Assembly (NCBI GenBank): GCA_027946365.1
Contig: JAPEUQ010000014.1
Coordinates: forward strand, 1,054,001-1,118,000
Length of the DNA stretch: 64,000 nt
Direction of reading: 5' to 3'
Source of the DNA: Kalmusia sp. IMI 367209
Lineage: Eukaryota; Ascomycota; Dothideomycetes; Pleosporales; Didymosphaeriaceae
Shown: positions 12,274 through 25,124 of the stretch, one piece after another
Position numbering within the stretch: position 1 is the stretch's first letter
Layout: every line of letters starts with the position of its first letter
Position numbers and translations under genes: made by a program
Notes under the pieces: model-generated
Databases searched by the model: none
What the model was told of the DNA's origin: nothing
Seen by the model: the letters and a program-made list of their open reading frames with translations, nothing else

Positions 12274-14213
12274 CTATGGCGCCTTGGTGAAATACTGCTT
12301 CTCCAAGCCCTCCAGATTCCCTTCCGCCCTCCAGTCCGCAAGCAACTGGAAAAACGCATCCGCGCCAGCGCCATAGCTCGCAAACTTGGCTCCTGCCTCG
12401 CTCACGGTACCCTCATTGTTGTAATACCCGGGCGTGCAGTCCCCAAAGAACTGCGCCATGCCCATGGCCCCCTGCACAATCGTGTTCACCCAGCCGTCCT
12501 CGGCCTCCTGCGTCGGTTCGACGGAACGGATGTTGCGCTTCTTCGCCTCGGAGATGATGTGCGCGTAGTGCGTCGCCTGCTCGCCAGTGACATGCATGAG
12601 GTTGAACGTCAGCGCGGCCTGGTAGTACTGCACGAAGAAGGCGTTGGGGAAGCCGCGCACGCCGTAACCGTGCAGCGTCGACAGTCCGTCCTTCCACTTC
12701 TCGGTGATGGTCTGGCCTGCGCGGCCGTACATCTCGATGCCGGACTTGTGGCTCCAAGAGTTGGAGGTCTCAAACCCGGTGCTAAAAATCAGGCAGTCGA
12801 TGTCGTAGCTCTTGCCGTCGGCTACGATGGACGTAGGTGTGAGGGCTTCAACGCCCTGCCCCTTGGTATCGATCAGCGTGACGGACGGCTTGTTGAAGGT
12901 CTGGAGGTACTCGTCATGGAAACAGGGGCGCTTGCAGAACCGGTTGTAGTATGCCTTCAGTGACTCGGCCGTGTCTTGGTCTTTGACGATGGAGGAGGCG
13001 CGCTGACGCACCTCTTCCATCTTCTCGAAATCGATCATTTGGAAGCGGGTTCCGGCTGCTACGGGGTCGGACCAGTCGAGGGGGTTCTCCATGAGCACGC
13101 GGCCGACGGAGGTCCAGCTGTCGTGGACGAGATCGACTTCGCGCTCTGCGCCATTGATGAGGCGGTTGAAATTTTGCATGCGCTTTTTCTGCCAGCCGGG
13201 CTGCAGGGACTTGAACCAGGATTCGTCAGTGACTTGGTTGTTGCGGACATCGATGGAAGATGGGGTACGCTGGAAGACGTAGAGCTCTTTTGCAAACTCG
13301 CCGACACGGGGGACGATCTGGACGGAGGTTGCGCCCGTGCCGATGATGGCGACGCGCTTGTCCTTCAAGTTCTCGAGGCCGCCGCGCACATCGCCGCCCG
13401 TGTACTCGAAGTCCCAACGAGAGGTGTGGAAGGAGTGGCCCTTGAAGGTCTTAATGCCTTTGATTCCAGGGAGTTTGGGCTTGTGAAGGGGTCCTGCGGC
13501 GGGGATGACGAAGCGCGAGGTGATCTTGTCGCCGCGGGAGGTCGTTGTGAGCCACTTGCTCGAATCCTCATTCCAGCGCATCTCATTGACTTCGGTCTCG
13601 AAGAGGGTGCGTTCATACAGGCCGAAGTGTTTACCAATGCGTTGGGCATGCTCGAGAAGTTCATCTTGATGAGCATATTTCTCCGTGGGCATGTAGCCGG
13701 TCTCTTCGAGTAGGGGCATGTAGATGTAGGATTCGATATCGCACTGAGCACCAGGGTAGCGATTCCAGTACCTATCCTCTTCATTAGCACATACATTCTC
13801 AATCTCAATTCATCCACTTACCAAGTGCCACCAAAGTCACCAGCCTTGTCAATCATCCTGAAATCTGCCACGCCCGCCTTCTGCAGCTCCGTAGCAATAA
13901 GCTGCGCACCATACCCAGCACCCACGATAACGACCTCCGTCTCCTCCACAACCGGCTCCCTCTTCACGGCATTCTCCGCCCACGGATCCTTCAGGTACTT
14001 CTTGAAATCGCCATCAAGCAGCGTATACTGATCGTTCCCTCCACCCCTCGCAATACGAATATCCCTCTCCTTGAGATACTTTTCCCTCAGCGCCACAGGG
14101 TCAAATGACACCTTGGGCGCCTGCTCTACGGCCGCCGACGCCTCAGCAGCAGCCGGCACGGGAGCCTCAGCGGTGTTAATAGCAGCAGCAGCCGGCATCG
14201 TCGCAGTCTGCAA
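12274..14213 (-). CDS. Baeyer-Villiger-type flavin monooxygenase
   Basis: FAD- and NADPH-dependent monooxygenase of the Baeyer-Villiger class, which inserts oxygen beside a carbonyl to make esters or lactones. Two exons (14213-13822 and 13771-12274) join inside the Trp codon of GGTWYWNRYPG and give 629 residues. The FAD Rossmann motif is VGAGYGA at about residue 97. The class fingerprint FxGxxxHTxxW is present as FKGHSFHTSRW near residue 240, and the NADPH-binding Rossmann motif follows as IIGTGATSVQ. The active-site region DxxSYxYxP-like segment CDIESYIYMP is intact. The N-terminal 90 residues are Ala-rich and charged, as in many fungal members, and no signal peptide is seen, so it is likely cytosolic. 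No cluster partner lies beside it. The substrate cannot be told from sequence. Confidence 0.92.
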
Positions 14214-15349
14214 TGTCGAGCGAGGATATGCGCGGCATCGAAGCGGCAGACCACCCCTCTAGATATGAGGGCACACCGAGACGTAAACCGAACACCGAGC
14301 GCCATCTCTCATGATACTCGTCCGCTGTCGATGCTTTTCCAAGGCTATACTCTGGTGGCTCTGGAGGAGATCCAATCACGCTGGCAACTGTCGAGCAGAG
14401 CAGCGCCAGAGAGAGCTAGTGCGCGGTGTTGGTCATAGTTACGGATCCCGGCCCCGAGGGTTGTGGTCAGTACCCGGGAGCCAGTGTCGGTTTCTGACGC
14501 CCACGCGTGACTCTGACCGACGACGACGACGACGACGAAGACGACGCTGCTGCTACTGAGGTCGCGATAGAGTTGGATTAGGCCTGAGCAGTGACATGCC
14601 AGTTCGTGGATCTTGTGGATAGGTTGGTGATCAGGCAGGCTGCCCTGTGCAGGCGAGCCGACCCACGGTAGCGTCGCCGTGCAGCCCGGCGGCGTGCACC
14701 ACCTACACACCCGTGGCACCTTTACGACTTTACGCCGCCAACAACCATATGGCAAAACCCACATCCGACCTCGTCGTCAGTTTTCTTGTTTCGCGACAGC
14801 GACAGCGACATCAGGAGATTTAAGCCTTCTTCTTTGCTGCTCCCTCCCTCCCGACCATGACGCCGCGCTGGCGGCTCCACCGGCCGCAAATGGCGCAGCC
14901 GTGCGACTCGCGCTGCCAAAACCCTCATTTCCGGGCTCGTGCAGCACGCCGATCCCACCAGGTCTCAGCAGAACAATCCCATTGTGTCCAGCTAGCGATC
15001 ACCAAGTGTCAGGGCTGACCGTGTGCGACAGCTGCAGTCATTCTCGGCGCGCTGCGCTGACGCCAGAAGCTGTGATTAGTTGGGGCCCTGCGAAATTAGC
15101 GGCGGCAGGCGCTTGCATGCACCGAATCGAAGACGGAATCACCACCAAGCACAGTCACAGTCAAACAAGAGAAGCGAGCGCACGAGTTTCAGCCATGAGA
15201 TAACGCGTCAATTGCAGCGACTAGCCGCCTAAAAACAAGAATCGTACAAACAACGTACTGACGAGAACAAGAATCGTGGCGCATCAACGCCCTCCACCTC
15301 CCCATCCAGCGGTAACCCGACCGTATTTTTCTGCTGTATATACAGGCGC
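14214..15349. other. GC-rich intergenic stretch
   Basis: Upstream region of the monooxygenase and 3' side of the CAP-protein gene. A short GAC/GAA-type trinucleotide run lies at about 14517-14545. The 174-residue plus-strand frame at 14679-15203 has no motif and no coding-like composition, so I do not call it. Confidence 0.5.
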
Positions 15350-16094
15350 CTAGTAGGCGACATCGCAGCCCCAGATGCCCTTGGAACAGGCGCAACCGAT
15401 CTTGGTGTAGTCCTTGCTGGAGAGAATGTCGGCGTGGCCAGTCTGGCCGTCGTAGGCCCAGCCCTTGGACATGCTGGAGCAGATGCCGTCCATGCCGGGC
15501 ATGTCAGGCCTCTCGCAGAGCCAGCCACCAACGAAGACGCGCTCGAACTCGTCGGGCTGTCCGGGAGCGAGGACCTGGCCGAAAGTGCCGGGGTTGAGCT
15601 CGTGCTTCATCTCGCCGTTGCCGTCATCGCAGGTCTTAAGGGCATTGGCCTCGAGAGTGGAATCCTGGGTGAGGGTGGAGAGGCCGAGCTTGGCACGCCA
15701 GGTGTTGACAGTGTCCATGTAGGTGCCGGTAGAGGGAGCCTGCGAGGGAGCAGGCTGCTCCTCGGCCTGGGTGGAAGAGGGCTGGGGAGCAGGGGCAGAG
15801 GGCTGCTCAGGAGCGGGGGTAGGCTCAGGAACCTGGTAGGACTGGGGGAGGAGACTCGACGACGACAGAGGTCGGCTGAGCGGGAGCGGGCTGGGGCTCA
15901 GGCTGGGGCTCCGGGGTAGGCGTGGGAGCAGCGCCGCCGATGGGTTGACCGTCAGGGCCGACGATGACAGTGACGACGGCCGTCTCGTAGACGATGTGAG
16001 GGTTGCCTCCGTGGTTACCACCCCAGTGAGGAGCGGGGACGGCGAGGGCAGAGCCCGCAAGGGCAAGCATACCGAGAGTGGCGTAGGCGTGCAT
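15350..16094 (-). CDS. Secreted CAP (SCP/PR-1)-domain protein, frameshifted
   Basis: Secreted protein with an N-terminal signal peptide (MHAYATLGMLALAGSALA), a Pro/Thr/Glu/Gln-rich linker (PTPEPQPEPQPAPAQP), and a C-terminal domain that begins MDTVNTWRAKLGLSTLTQD and ends GCACSKGIWGCDVAY. The C-terminal pattern fits the CAP superfamily (sterol- or lipid-binding secreted proteins), though the second half is divergent. The two halves lie in different frames. The switch falls at a run of five G at 15844-15848 (C on the coding strand); four would restore one frame of about 247 residues. No intron of credible length bridges it. This is either a sequencing error or a recent inactivating change. The domain call is moderate, the secretion call strong. 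Confidence 0.68.
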
Positions 16095-18920
16095 TGTGAT
16101 GTTTGGCTTTGGTGATAAGTTTTGTTGACTTCGACGGAACGTGTGGGATTTGTATTTTGTTTGCTGGTATAGCCGCTGGTGCTAGGTAATGAATGTGGTG
16201 TTCACGAAGGAACGTGGTAAAGAACGTGTATGGAAAGTAGTTGGTATTCCAAAGAGTGACTGGATCTCGTCGAAGTCTCAGACTTGTCGGCGGCAGGAGA
16301 GGAGCGCCGGCCACGGGTGGTTATATACGACTGCCACGCTGGGAGATTGGCCGGCGCCGTCGCATCCTCCGCAAGACGCTGTTCTGGGCACAGCGTATGC
16401 ACGATCCCAACGCCGTTCCGTGTGCCTCTCTCGAAAAGGACTGTTTCTCCAGCGAATCCGGCGGCTGGGTAGCCGGACTGCCGCACTCCACTCCTTCAAA
16501 TTAGCTCATAGTCCAGCAATCACATCTTTGCGCTGTTTCTGGGCGCCACAGTAGGATCGGCGTCTCGTTTGGCCGTCCGATGGGTACCTGCAGGTCCAGA
16601 TGCGCAGCGATTGGAGCTGTTTGTTCAGGGGACCTGAGGCTTACCCGTAAATAGCGTCATACAGTGGTAAGTAACCGGACTGCGCCTTAGCTAACCAGTA
16701 CCAAAAGGCCTGCATTGGCTGCTACTCCGCAATCTTCGATAAGATACGCAGCAGGGGTCGCTGAATTCGGTGGACAGGCCGTTCAGGGGCATGGAGCCGT
16801 ACCTTGTTCTGAGTCAGCATCGCAGCTGGCGATGTCCGCCAATTCGGGCGCAGATCTACGGACTAGCGCCTAATCTTATACCACGTTTCATAGTGGTGTA
16901 TAAGAGATATACTTGATTGGTGGGTAAGCTGTCGGCCAGGGCGTTCGGACACCACGTTTCAGACGTGCATTGTGGCGTGCATTAGCGAGAGGGGGCACTT
17001 TGGTAGGGTCTTCCAGGTACTAGCGCACAGCGCAAATTCAGCCCGTGAACTCCACGTTCGAGCCGTGCCTTGCGCAGGAACAAGAACCTCGAGTCAAATC
17101 GTTGTTAGGACGAGGGAGGGACGCTTCGCGGCTCCACTGCATAGCAACGGTCGAGGCCTTTTGAGGCTCATTTCGATCCTCCTGTCGTCAAAAAAAGCCA
17201 GCCAGGTCGGGAGATGAGCTGAAAGCAGATCAGTGGGGAGGACGGGACGACAACGGGAGGAGAGCCGAGTGCAAGCCAGTACGGACCGATAAAGGACACT
17301 GGACCAAGTTTTCTCATTCACAGCTTGCCGCATCTCAACAGCTTTCGCTGCAAGCCGCAAGATGCGTTGTCCATATCTGCACGCCACGTCCGCAGCCTGG
17401 TTGTCTTCGCTGTCAAGCAATTATCGTGGTCCACGTCCACGGATCTCCGGCTGTCACGCGCGACATCTCACAGACGTCATGGGAAGCGATAACTCGGGGC
17501 TCGTAATGTAAAGGGTGCAATTAATTGCGACAGGGTAGGCCTCGGCTGTTTAACTTTCTTCCCGCCGTCTCCACCATGCCTGTGCCGCTTTGTTTTGATG
17601 CCCTATGTTTAGGCATGTGAAGTGCTATAGACCATCTCTTCGTTTCTTGTTGTTTGTGTGAGAGGCATACCACCGGTGTTGCGGAGTTCATGTTGAGGGT
17701 GGTGAGCGCAGCGTAAGAGCGTCGCTAGCGTACGTTTTCCCCGTTTCGTACGGTTGATCGGAGTGCCGACAAGGATTACTGCGGAGTTGGCCCCGAGCCT
17801 CAAAAATGTGTATACCTTCCGGTGATGAGCCTTTGAAGTTGAGGCAGTGTGAGTGAGATCTTAGAGCGACTCAGGACTTCTACTGCTCACTCCAAACTTG
17901 AGAACCCTTCTTGCTTGCAGCATGTCCGCATCCACTCCTGAAGAGAGCGCATGTATCCTAATGACAATTTTATGAGTACAACATATGGAGGGCGCCTTTG
18001 CACATTCGATTCCTCGAGAGTTGTGGTCCGTTGACTCTTTACAAGCCCAGGTAGATAGGGTGACAGATCAGTTAAACCATCATTTTCCTTCAATAGCGCA
18101 CAGCTTAGCATGTGTCATAGGCGAAAGAATCGTCGACTTGCTTCGATACTAGTAGGATCTGGATGCTCTCTTCCCCACAAATCTGCTGCACGATTGGCGA
18201 TCGTCCTTTCTTTCACGTTCGATAAAGCGAGGTCTTGCATCAAGAAGGCTGATCCCGCGGCTAGAAAGCTCTCCAGGCGGCAAGGTCTCACCGCGAATCA
18301 CCCCGATCTCAACACTGCTAAACGCTGGCACCGCCGCTATGCGCCGGAGAGATTCTTGTGGCTACGCTACGGAGTACGGCCGTCACCACGATAACGATAG
18401 TGAATCCGCGGATCTGTGCGCCGTCGTTGCAGATCTGGGGAAATACCTCGAACTTAGCAACTGTGATAGGAGCATCGCTGACTCCACTGGGCATCGTTGG
18501 TAGCGGTTGAAAACGCCCGACGGCATTGGCACACGCACAGCCGCCGTTCGACACCGATAGCGCAGAGAGCGGGAACCGGATCTCGCGACGCACCACACAG
18601 GCAAAGCATCAATTCGTTCAATCGGGATGAAGGGTGTGGAGAGTTGTCGTGGAAGGTTAAGGAATGTTAGGAGTTTCGACCGCGATGGCGCTTACCTCCT
18701 GTTTTCGCTAAGCCTCTTTAGAATAGCCATGCCATCTTCGCTCCTCCTTCCAAAAAGCATTTTGTGGAGGCCGTCCAACTCGTTTGACTTCCTCCCTACT
18801 CCTTTGTCCTTCTACATATCTCTAGCGCCTCAGAACTAAACAGATTCTACAGCACGTCTGCCCCAGCTCCACTTCAACGCAGACTTTGCCATGCCGTGGA
18901 GCTGCCGAGTGACCCTGCGT
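16095..18920. other. 2.8 kb without recognised genes
   Basis: GC-balanced DNA between two minus-strand genes. The many overlapping frames of 60-120 codons on both strands are typical of GC-rich noncoding DNA and none shows a domain, signal peptide or exon series. A CT-rich tract at about 18710-18830 could be promoter-like. I see no repeat, tRNA or transposon signature. Confidence 0.45.
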
Positions 18921-21102
18921 TCATACGATAGTCACGTCTTGCGCAGGGCAAGCGTCGAATTTATGAATATCATCTCCGCTTGTCTTGTCCATGAGGAACA
19001 GCCCAAGTCTAACGTATTCGCTTCTCTCTCCTGACTCAGTGTCACTGTGCGCTTTGCAAAGCAACAAGCCTTGAATCTGGCGGAAACCATTTCGGACGTC
19101 TGAGAAGTGAAGGAGAGGAAGTGCAAAAATTGCTTGTGTCTCTCCGATATGCTTTGCAATGCTGTCAAGAGTCGGGAAAGTGCCCTTGCCGCACTCTTCA
19201 CGAAAGTGAGCCACGTTACGGAATTCTTTCACTTGGCCCGAAATTGACACGAAGCCTCCGCTCACGGCACCCATCTCATCACCTCCAGTTACAATGGTCT
19301 GCACGTCGAGGACCTTGCAAGCATCAACCACCTCATCCGACCCTGCGGTCCGAATATACTGCACATGCTGCGACGTGGAAGCCCAACTCCACGACGGTGC
19401 CACATACTCACGTCGCTTCTCATCAAATCGAAACGCAGCCCACAGCAATCCTTTCAGCAAATCTTCCTGCCAGAGCCCCGCGATATATCGTTCACCTCCG
19501 CAATCCGCCACCTTGTGCGCTATCCCGGAAATCGCAACGAGGCGATCCGTCTCATAGGTCAGCTTGCGACCCGAATACGCTTCCACAGCATGGATCCAGA
19601 AATTGTACGTATGCTCTGCCGACTTCACTTGGTGCTTTAGACCGTGCACGCTAGATCCTCTCAAGTACATTGAAGTGTACCGCGGGTCTCGAGTAACGGA
19701 AGAAAGATGGACTTGTTGGCATTCGAAACGCATGTTGTTACCGAAGAAGAGGGTGCGCAGTGAGAGAGCGCGCTCTTGGTACGTCCATGCGCGGCTGTTC
19801 CATTCACGGATATCGACGTCGTTGTGGTAACTTATATCTGCACGCGATCCATAAGCCTGGCGATCTTCAGCTTCTATCAGATATCTTCCTCTGATTGAGG
19901 GGTCATTTGCAGCGCAGAAGGGAATCATGGTCGAGGGTGCACACGTATGCTGCGGAAAGAAACCGGAATGGCTGTGTGAACCGAAAGCTGCGGCAATCGT
20001 GATGATAGCGTGTCCGTAGACATGCATCATGAGCGCTGCTTCTCTCTGCCAGTCTGAGTTGTCGTTCTGGACGATGCATAAAGCATCGATCCATAACCAA
20101 CGCATACCTAGCACTCTAGTCACAGTAACCGCGTCACGGATGGTCTGTGGAAGACTTTGCAGAGATATGCCTCGCGCATACTCGTCCAAATTCTCTTTAA
20201 ATGTTTTCAAAGCCGGAAAATTAAATGTATCGCCCCAGCAGTAACTCAGTGCTGCATAACGAACCTGGCGGTCACCAAATTGATGTAGAGTGGGATCCTG
20301 CTTTGTGATACAAAGACGGATGTCGTCTTCCAAGGTACCATCGACGTCCAAGAGACGCGTAGGCACAAAAACGTCTTTGTCTTGTTTGCACTGCTCATGC
20401 GTCTCCTCACACTCTTTGATCCACCTTTGCATTCTCTCAACATTCACTGGTGAGAAGGAACTTTTCTCACTTGGTCGACCGTCAATTTGTAGGTAATCCG
20501 TAACCGGATCATCTGATGCATGTCAACTCGGCATTTTCATCAACCTAGCTTGCGAACGTACCATCATACGCACAGATCGTGAACTCAAAGGACCACTGCT
20601 CCTTCTTTTCTACACCGTCTTGTGCTGTCCACGCCACGCGCGTATACCCAGTCAGCCGCTCGAGCGCATTTCTTATCCCTTCTTTTCGATCCTTATCCTC
20701 TTTCACATACGTCTGATCATAGAAGTATCGCAGTCGTTCTACGCTTACTTCGACTCCTTTCGCACCTCCATCCAGCTCTCTCAGCAATCTCTTTCCGACA
20801 TCTTTTTCCAAAAATAACTTAAGCGTCTTACAGAATTCACATCCTTTCTCGACCCCTTCCTTCAACACCGGAAATCCAGGAAACGTGTCTTCTAGCTCAA
20901 ACTCCACAGGAAATGAACGCCCTACTCTACCGCTCTTTACAGTTCGAAGCTCGGCCTCATACCCAACCTCACTAATGCGCGGCCAGTCGTGAAATACCAG
21001 CACGCTGCACCGTGAGCAGAGAGTAGAAGCGTCACTCTCACCTGTCATGGTCGGTTCAGAAGGGGATGAAATAATGATGTGATGTATTGCTGCGGTCGGC
21101 AT
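18921..21102 (-). CDS. HET-domain protein with N-terminal Cys motif
   Basis: Second heterokaryon-incompatibility protein. Two exons (21102-20562, 20512-18921) join in frame to 710 residues across a 49-bp intron. The N-terminus has the CxxC-and-GCxxC arrangement common in this subfamily (LCSRCSVLVF, then KGCEFCKTLK). The HET domain follows from about residue 255: YAALSYCWGDTF, RWLWIDALCIVQNDNSDW and HAIITIAAAFGSHS, then the WNSRAWTYQERALSLRTLFF segment that closes the domain. The C-terminal third (GLLWAAFRFDEKRREYVAPS, then WSWAS) is also standard. Translation could instead begin at the second Met, 18 codons in. The role in cell-death-based self-recognition is inferred from the family. Confidence 0.9.
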
Positions 21103-22448
21103 GGCTGATCGTTGAGTTTGGGGGCCGCGAGTGAGGGGTAATAAATGGCACGCATACTCACCGCACCAAAAGCATGAGAGCTACTACTAAACCAAGGACG
21201 TTTTAAAATCGCAACATAGCACTGGTATTCCAACTTAGAACAGGATAGCTTCAAATGTAGAAAATGATCTCAACTACACTTTGCCTTTAGGATAATTTCA
21301 TTACAGATAGAACGTCAGAAAATCATCTGAAGCTGGCAACACCTATCATTTCCAAATGCTCACAACTTATCCCACGTCAACCTCTACAATGGCCAGTCAA
21401 CATCTGTGTTCCCAGCTGTTATGGGATGACCCGTATGTACACGTAGTTACTCACTCAACACGACCAACAAAGATCATTTGCCCTCAAGATAGCGAAAGTG
21501 TTAAATACAGAACTATTCTGTATATCCAGTTGTCTAATAAAGTAACAAATAATGCGACTTGTCATCCCGAGTATCAATAGTGATTCTCTAGAACACTCCG
21601 CTCTACACTCTTTATAGGACTCACCTCTTGCATATGCATTTCAAGCGAGACATGGGTACATTCCCTCTACACCCTCTTATAGCTAGTTTCTCTTTACCTG
21701 CTTTTCCGAACAGGGACTCACAGTATTACAGAAGATTCACTGCAAATTGAGTGCCCACGTAAACGCCATAACGAGATGGAACTGCCTACTATACTAGGCA
21801 TGGGGATCTCCGAGGTCTCACGGCGTTGTACGCGGCATTTCCGCCCGTGTCTTAGCTCAATCTTGTCTCACTGCGACTTGTGAGACTTCAAATCCTAGTT
21901 CAACTCCAAGACGGTAAGGCTCAAGACCTTGAGAAGAAAAAAAATTCTTTGAGAGCGTTAGCCAATTCCTCCTGAGGGAAATGAGAAGTCTTGGGTAATG
22001 CGCGATGTGAACGTTAGTGTGAGTCGTCACCGATAAGGGGAAGAATCCGCCGTTTCAAAGGCGGGTTTATATCAATCCTGAAAGTTCACGCTAGACGGGA
22101 GAAATAACTTGTTCGGGCACAGCCTAAGGTGGGGAAGACTGGCCTGCATAGCCAGCATGAGGAAAACTTCACATGTGTGGATTAAGTGCTCAGAAAAATA
22201 ATGATAAGTGATTAATGGGAACAAGGTACAACTCTCCGATCTTGATGTTGACGAGCAGCGTAAGCCGGTCATAGCATTCGATCGATCTGTAGCATTGACC
22301 ATCATTTTATGTACTCATATAACGATATACATTAAACTATGAGTAATTCTAAGAAAGAGAAATGATTGAATTCACAATTCGCGTCCTAGGTAGAACATGT
22401 CTTTGACATCTGCGACAAGTACATCGAGGGATCACACGCGCGTGGACA
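21103..22448. other. Intergenic with small hairpin
   Basis: No supported gene. A perfect 7-bp inverted repeat (21865-21871 with 21880-21886, 8-base loop) sits in a segment that resembles a tRNA at first sight but fails the T-arm test. AT content is high between 22180 and 22380. Confidence 0.5.
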
Positions 22449-23763
22449 TTGTGCCCTCTTCTCTTACAGATACCCCGGCGAGGTGTGCAACTCGTCGACT
22501 TACTACTTAATCACCCTGTATCAGTCGAAGGCCTCAATGATGATAAAAGTTTCGAAGATTTAAATAATGGCTACACTACACTACCCGACATGAAAGCGAT
22601 TTCTGATACGGCAGGATTCGAGCCTTTCACAGGGACGTCGTCTCACTACACACGTCCCGATACCGATCCCAACTCTCCACATAAAGCACCCTTCTACCAG
22701 CCCGTTGACTCGACTTACCACTTGTCTTCCTCGACGTCAGCTGTTCAGGAGAGCTTTGTCGGTCCAAATTTTGACAAACTGGAAGATTCCCGCACACGAA
22801 AGCGGGCCTATTCAAGTTGGATGCTAGCTCGGCAGGTCTCTCTCGTTCATCCGCTCCTGTTCCCGGTCTTGAGCCTGTCGCATCGACGGAGCTACACTAC
22901 GACCAAAGGTCTCGGAAGAACCGGGATTTCTGTCCTCGGAAAAACCGGGGATAGGTTGCACAGAATCCGGAATTTCCGGGCAACTTTGGCCGTAATGTAG
23001 TTATTACGAAAACAGCTATACGACCATCTATACCTTCTTTCACTCTCACACCTAGAAAATCTACGAATCCGGTCATAATAGCAACGGTCACTGCTCCTAT
23101 TCAAATTAACGACTCTCCGTTCACCGATTCCACTCTTTCGCCATACCCCCCACGCCGAGTTCCAGAGAGTTTGGGTCAATATATCGCTAGCCTCAACGTG
23201 ACTAGCGGCTCACTACGTGCTGACAAGAATGGCCACTTCGTTAAGGAGGAGGCAGGTGACTGGGCTGCGCTGGACATGCTGATGCATGAGCAGCAGATCT
23301 ATGCAGACGACGATGACTCAACCGAGCCCAAGAACGGCGCAACAGGCCTCGATGATTCTCGTGCTCGGAAGTCATGGTGGCGCATCGTCGAGAATTGGCA
23401 GATGGGCTCAAGACACCAGCCAATATCTTCATGGTGGGCCCTTCATAGCTCCCACCCAAGAATGTCGAGGACATGATCTGGCATCGGCGCCACTACAAGG
23501 ATAAGGAGTCGTACAGCAAATTCTTGGTGATTGTTGAGCACTTCTAGGGCGTTGAGATGCTTCAGAATCTCGGAGTGGATTAAGGCGCTAGAATTGCGGA
23601 GCACGAGGACTACTTCTGCGACACGGAGGCGTTCGTGTTAGAGGATTCGAAGGAGTCGAAGTTTGTTTTCGTGGCGCGGGGCGAAAAGGCGCCGAAGGGA
23701 CAGCCTTATTGCGCCGAAGTTCCAGAAGACGAGCTGAATGGGCTTGTAAGACACATGGTGTAG
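22449..23763 (+). pseudogene. Decayed gene of unknown function
   Basis: Coding-like sequence is spread over three frames. The first part (to about 22810) is an open frame rich in Ser/Thr/Pro. The middle (23010-23430) contains PPRRVPESLGQYIASLNV and DWAALDMLMHEQQIYADDDD. The last part (23470-23763) reads DMIWHRRHYKDKESYSKFLV, is broken by TAG at 23545 and TAA at 23581, then continues EDYFCDTEAFVLEDSKESKF to a final stop at 23761. Both internal stops would be CAG and CAA with one C-to-T change each. At least two frame shifts also separate the parts. I do not recognise the family; the conserved-looking tail suggests a formerly real protein of some 430 residues. Confidence 0.55.
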
Positions 23764-24578
23764 GGACTTGTAGGGGCTTCCCTGTGAATGAAGCATTCAG
23801 CGGGATGAATCATTGATGACTATCATTTTATAGCATTACGACGGTCTACCGAAGTATGTTTTGAGTACTTGCTTTTTTGGATAGAGTTGTCATGTTAGCA
23901 ACGGAGTTTTGCGACACAGGAGCCTGAATTGACCACTGATGCTCGCTACAAAGCGTGAAATCATCTAGTACTTTGACTTCTATCAATTGATCTCATCCTT
24001 GAATAGATATTCCTCGCTTCCAAATGCGATGATCCTTTCACCCGTATGCGCTATCTCTTTGTTCAAGTGTATCGTACCACTCGCATCGAGCCACATTTGC
24101 ACAAAGCCGCTAAGCGAAGCCACAACCCATTCTTGCGTCCGCCCTATTGTACAACACTCTCAACCTCATCCGACATTCAGCCTGCCCATCGTGCCACCAG
24201 CATCAACAAGTTCGCAGTAGCGAAAAACATTTCTAGAAAACTTCTATGCACTAGTCGCTGGAACATGTGGACCGTCGGAGACCGGCGCGAATCTGGGCCT
24301 CGATGCGAGCGGACGTCGATGGGCTAGGGCTGCCTTTTGCGGCGTAGATCCACAGAATAGCGTTGGCAGTGGATCAGCATTAATCGACCGAACACATGTC
24401 AAGCGCCGGCACGAGTCAAGTAGCGTGTCAACAGGTCGACGTCTCACATGAATATCTACCGATCTCTTTCTCCGTTGTATGTTCATGATTTCTATATAAG
24501 CGCACCGTTCCAAAGTTTTCTGGGGTTGGATCGTAGTTCTGATCGGCTGTTCAAATTGACAGCTACAGCCTGACCACT
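23764..24578. other. Intergenic
   Basis: No gene supported. Frames on both strands are short and overlapping. The right end (24500-24578) has a TATATAAG-like element that may serve the following gene. Confidence 0.45.
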
Positions 24579-25124
24579 ATGAGCAATAAAATCCGTGTCT
24601 TCGTCGCAATATATACTCGACCCACTTCATCTAACTCATCTAACTCATCTACTGTCTCCTCTTCGACACCTCGCCCATCTCCACAAAAGTATCATTGGGG
24701 GCTTTGGCTTGAGCCCAAGGCAAGTACCGGTCAGGGTACCTCTTTCGATCTCGAAGACTCCGTCGCGTATTCTAATGTTACAAGCCCCTTTGGTTGGCGC
24801 TTACATATCGACGAACATGCGGACCCTCCACCGCATATGTTAGGCCGTATCATGATTGGCAAAATGGAGGAGGGAAGCTCAGCGCCACACGTTGCAAGAA
24901 TTCTGACGGAAATAGCAATGCCGAACGAGCCAGGCAGCCAAGTAGCAGATGCAGTGGAATGGATCAAAAGAATTATTGCGGATTTGCAAGAGTTAGGATG
25001 GGCAGAGACGTTCAGTATAGATGCGTTTATGGATGACGCTCTAAGTTTCGCAATGCGATGGCACAAAAAGAAGGCAAAACAGCCCGAGAAGGTCAATTAC
25101 ACTTGGAGCCGGACATTTCCCTAA
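24579..25124 (+). CDS. Conserved-looking fungal protein of unknown function
   Basis: Single-exon frame of 181 residues with good start context. After a Ser/Thr-rich stretch it has KYHWGLWLEPKAS, an amphipathic middle (GRIMIGKMEEGSSAPHVARI) and VADAVEWIKRIIADLQELGW near the C-terminus. This layout (Tyr-His-Trp followed by a Gly-Pro/Glu-Pro-Lys turn, then an Asn/Val-Glu-Trp-Ile helix) resembles a family of small fungal hypothetical proteins I have seen described only as uncharacterised. There is no signal peptide or membrane segment. Protein-coding status is likely; function unknown. Confidence 0.6.
   Translation: MSNKIRVFVAIYTRPTSSNSSNSSTVSSSTPRPSPQKYHWGLWLEPKASTGQGTSFDLEDSVAYSNVTSPFGWRLHIDEHADPPPHMLGRIMIGKMEEGSSAPHVARILTEIAMPNEPGSQVADAVEWIKRIIADLQELGWAETFSIDAFMDDALSFAMRWHKKKAKQPEKVNYTWSRTFP

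Noticed and set aside
12211..13713. Two long plus-strand frames (250 and 245 codons)
   Set aside because: They are antisense to the monooxygenase, a common result of its GC-rich third positions, and show no motif.
14679..15203. 174-codon GC-rich plus-strand frame
   Set aside because: Arg/Pro/Ser-rich composition expected of GC-rich noncoding DNA; no domain, signal peptide or promoter.
21855..21905. tRNA-like segment with a GTTCAA box and a 7-bp stem
   Set aside because: The stem flanking an eight-base loop is too long for an anticodon arm, the T-stem bases do not pair, and the acceptor arms mismatch.
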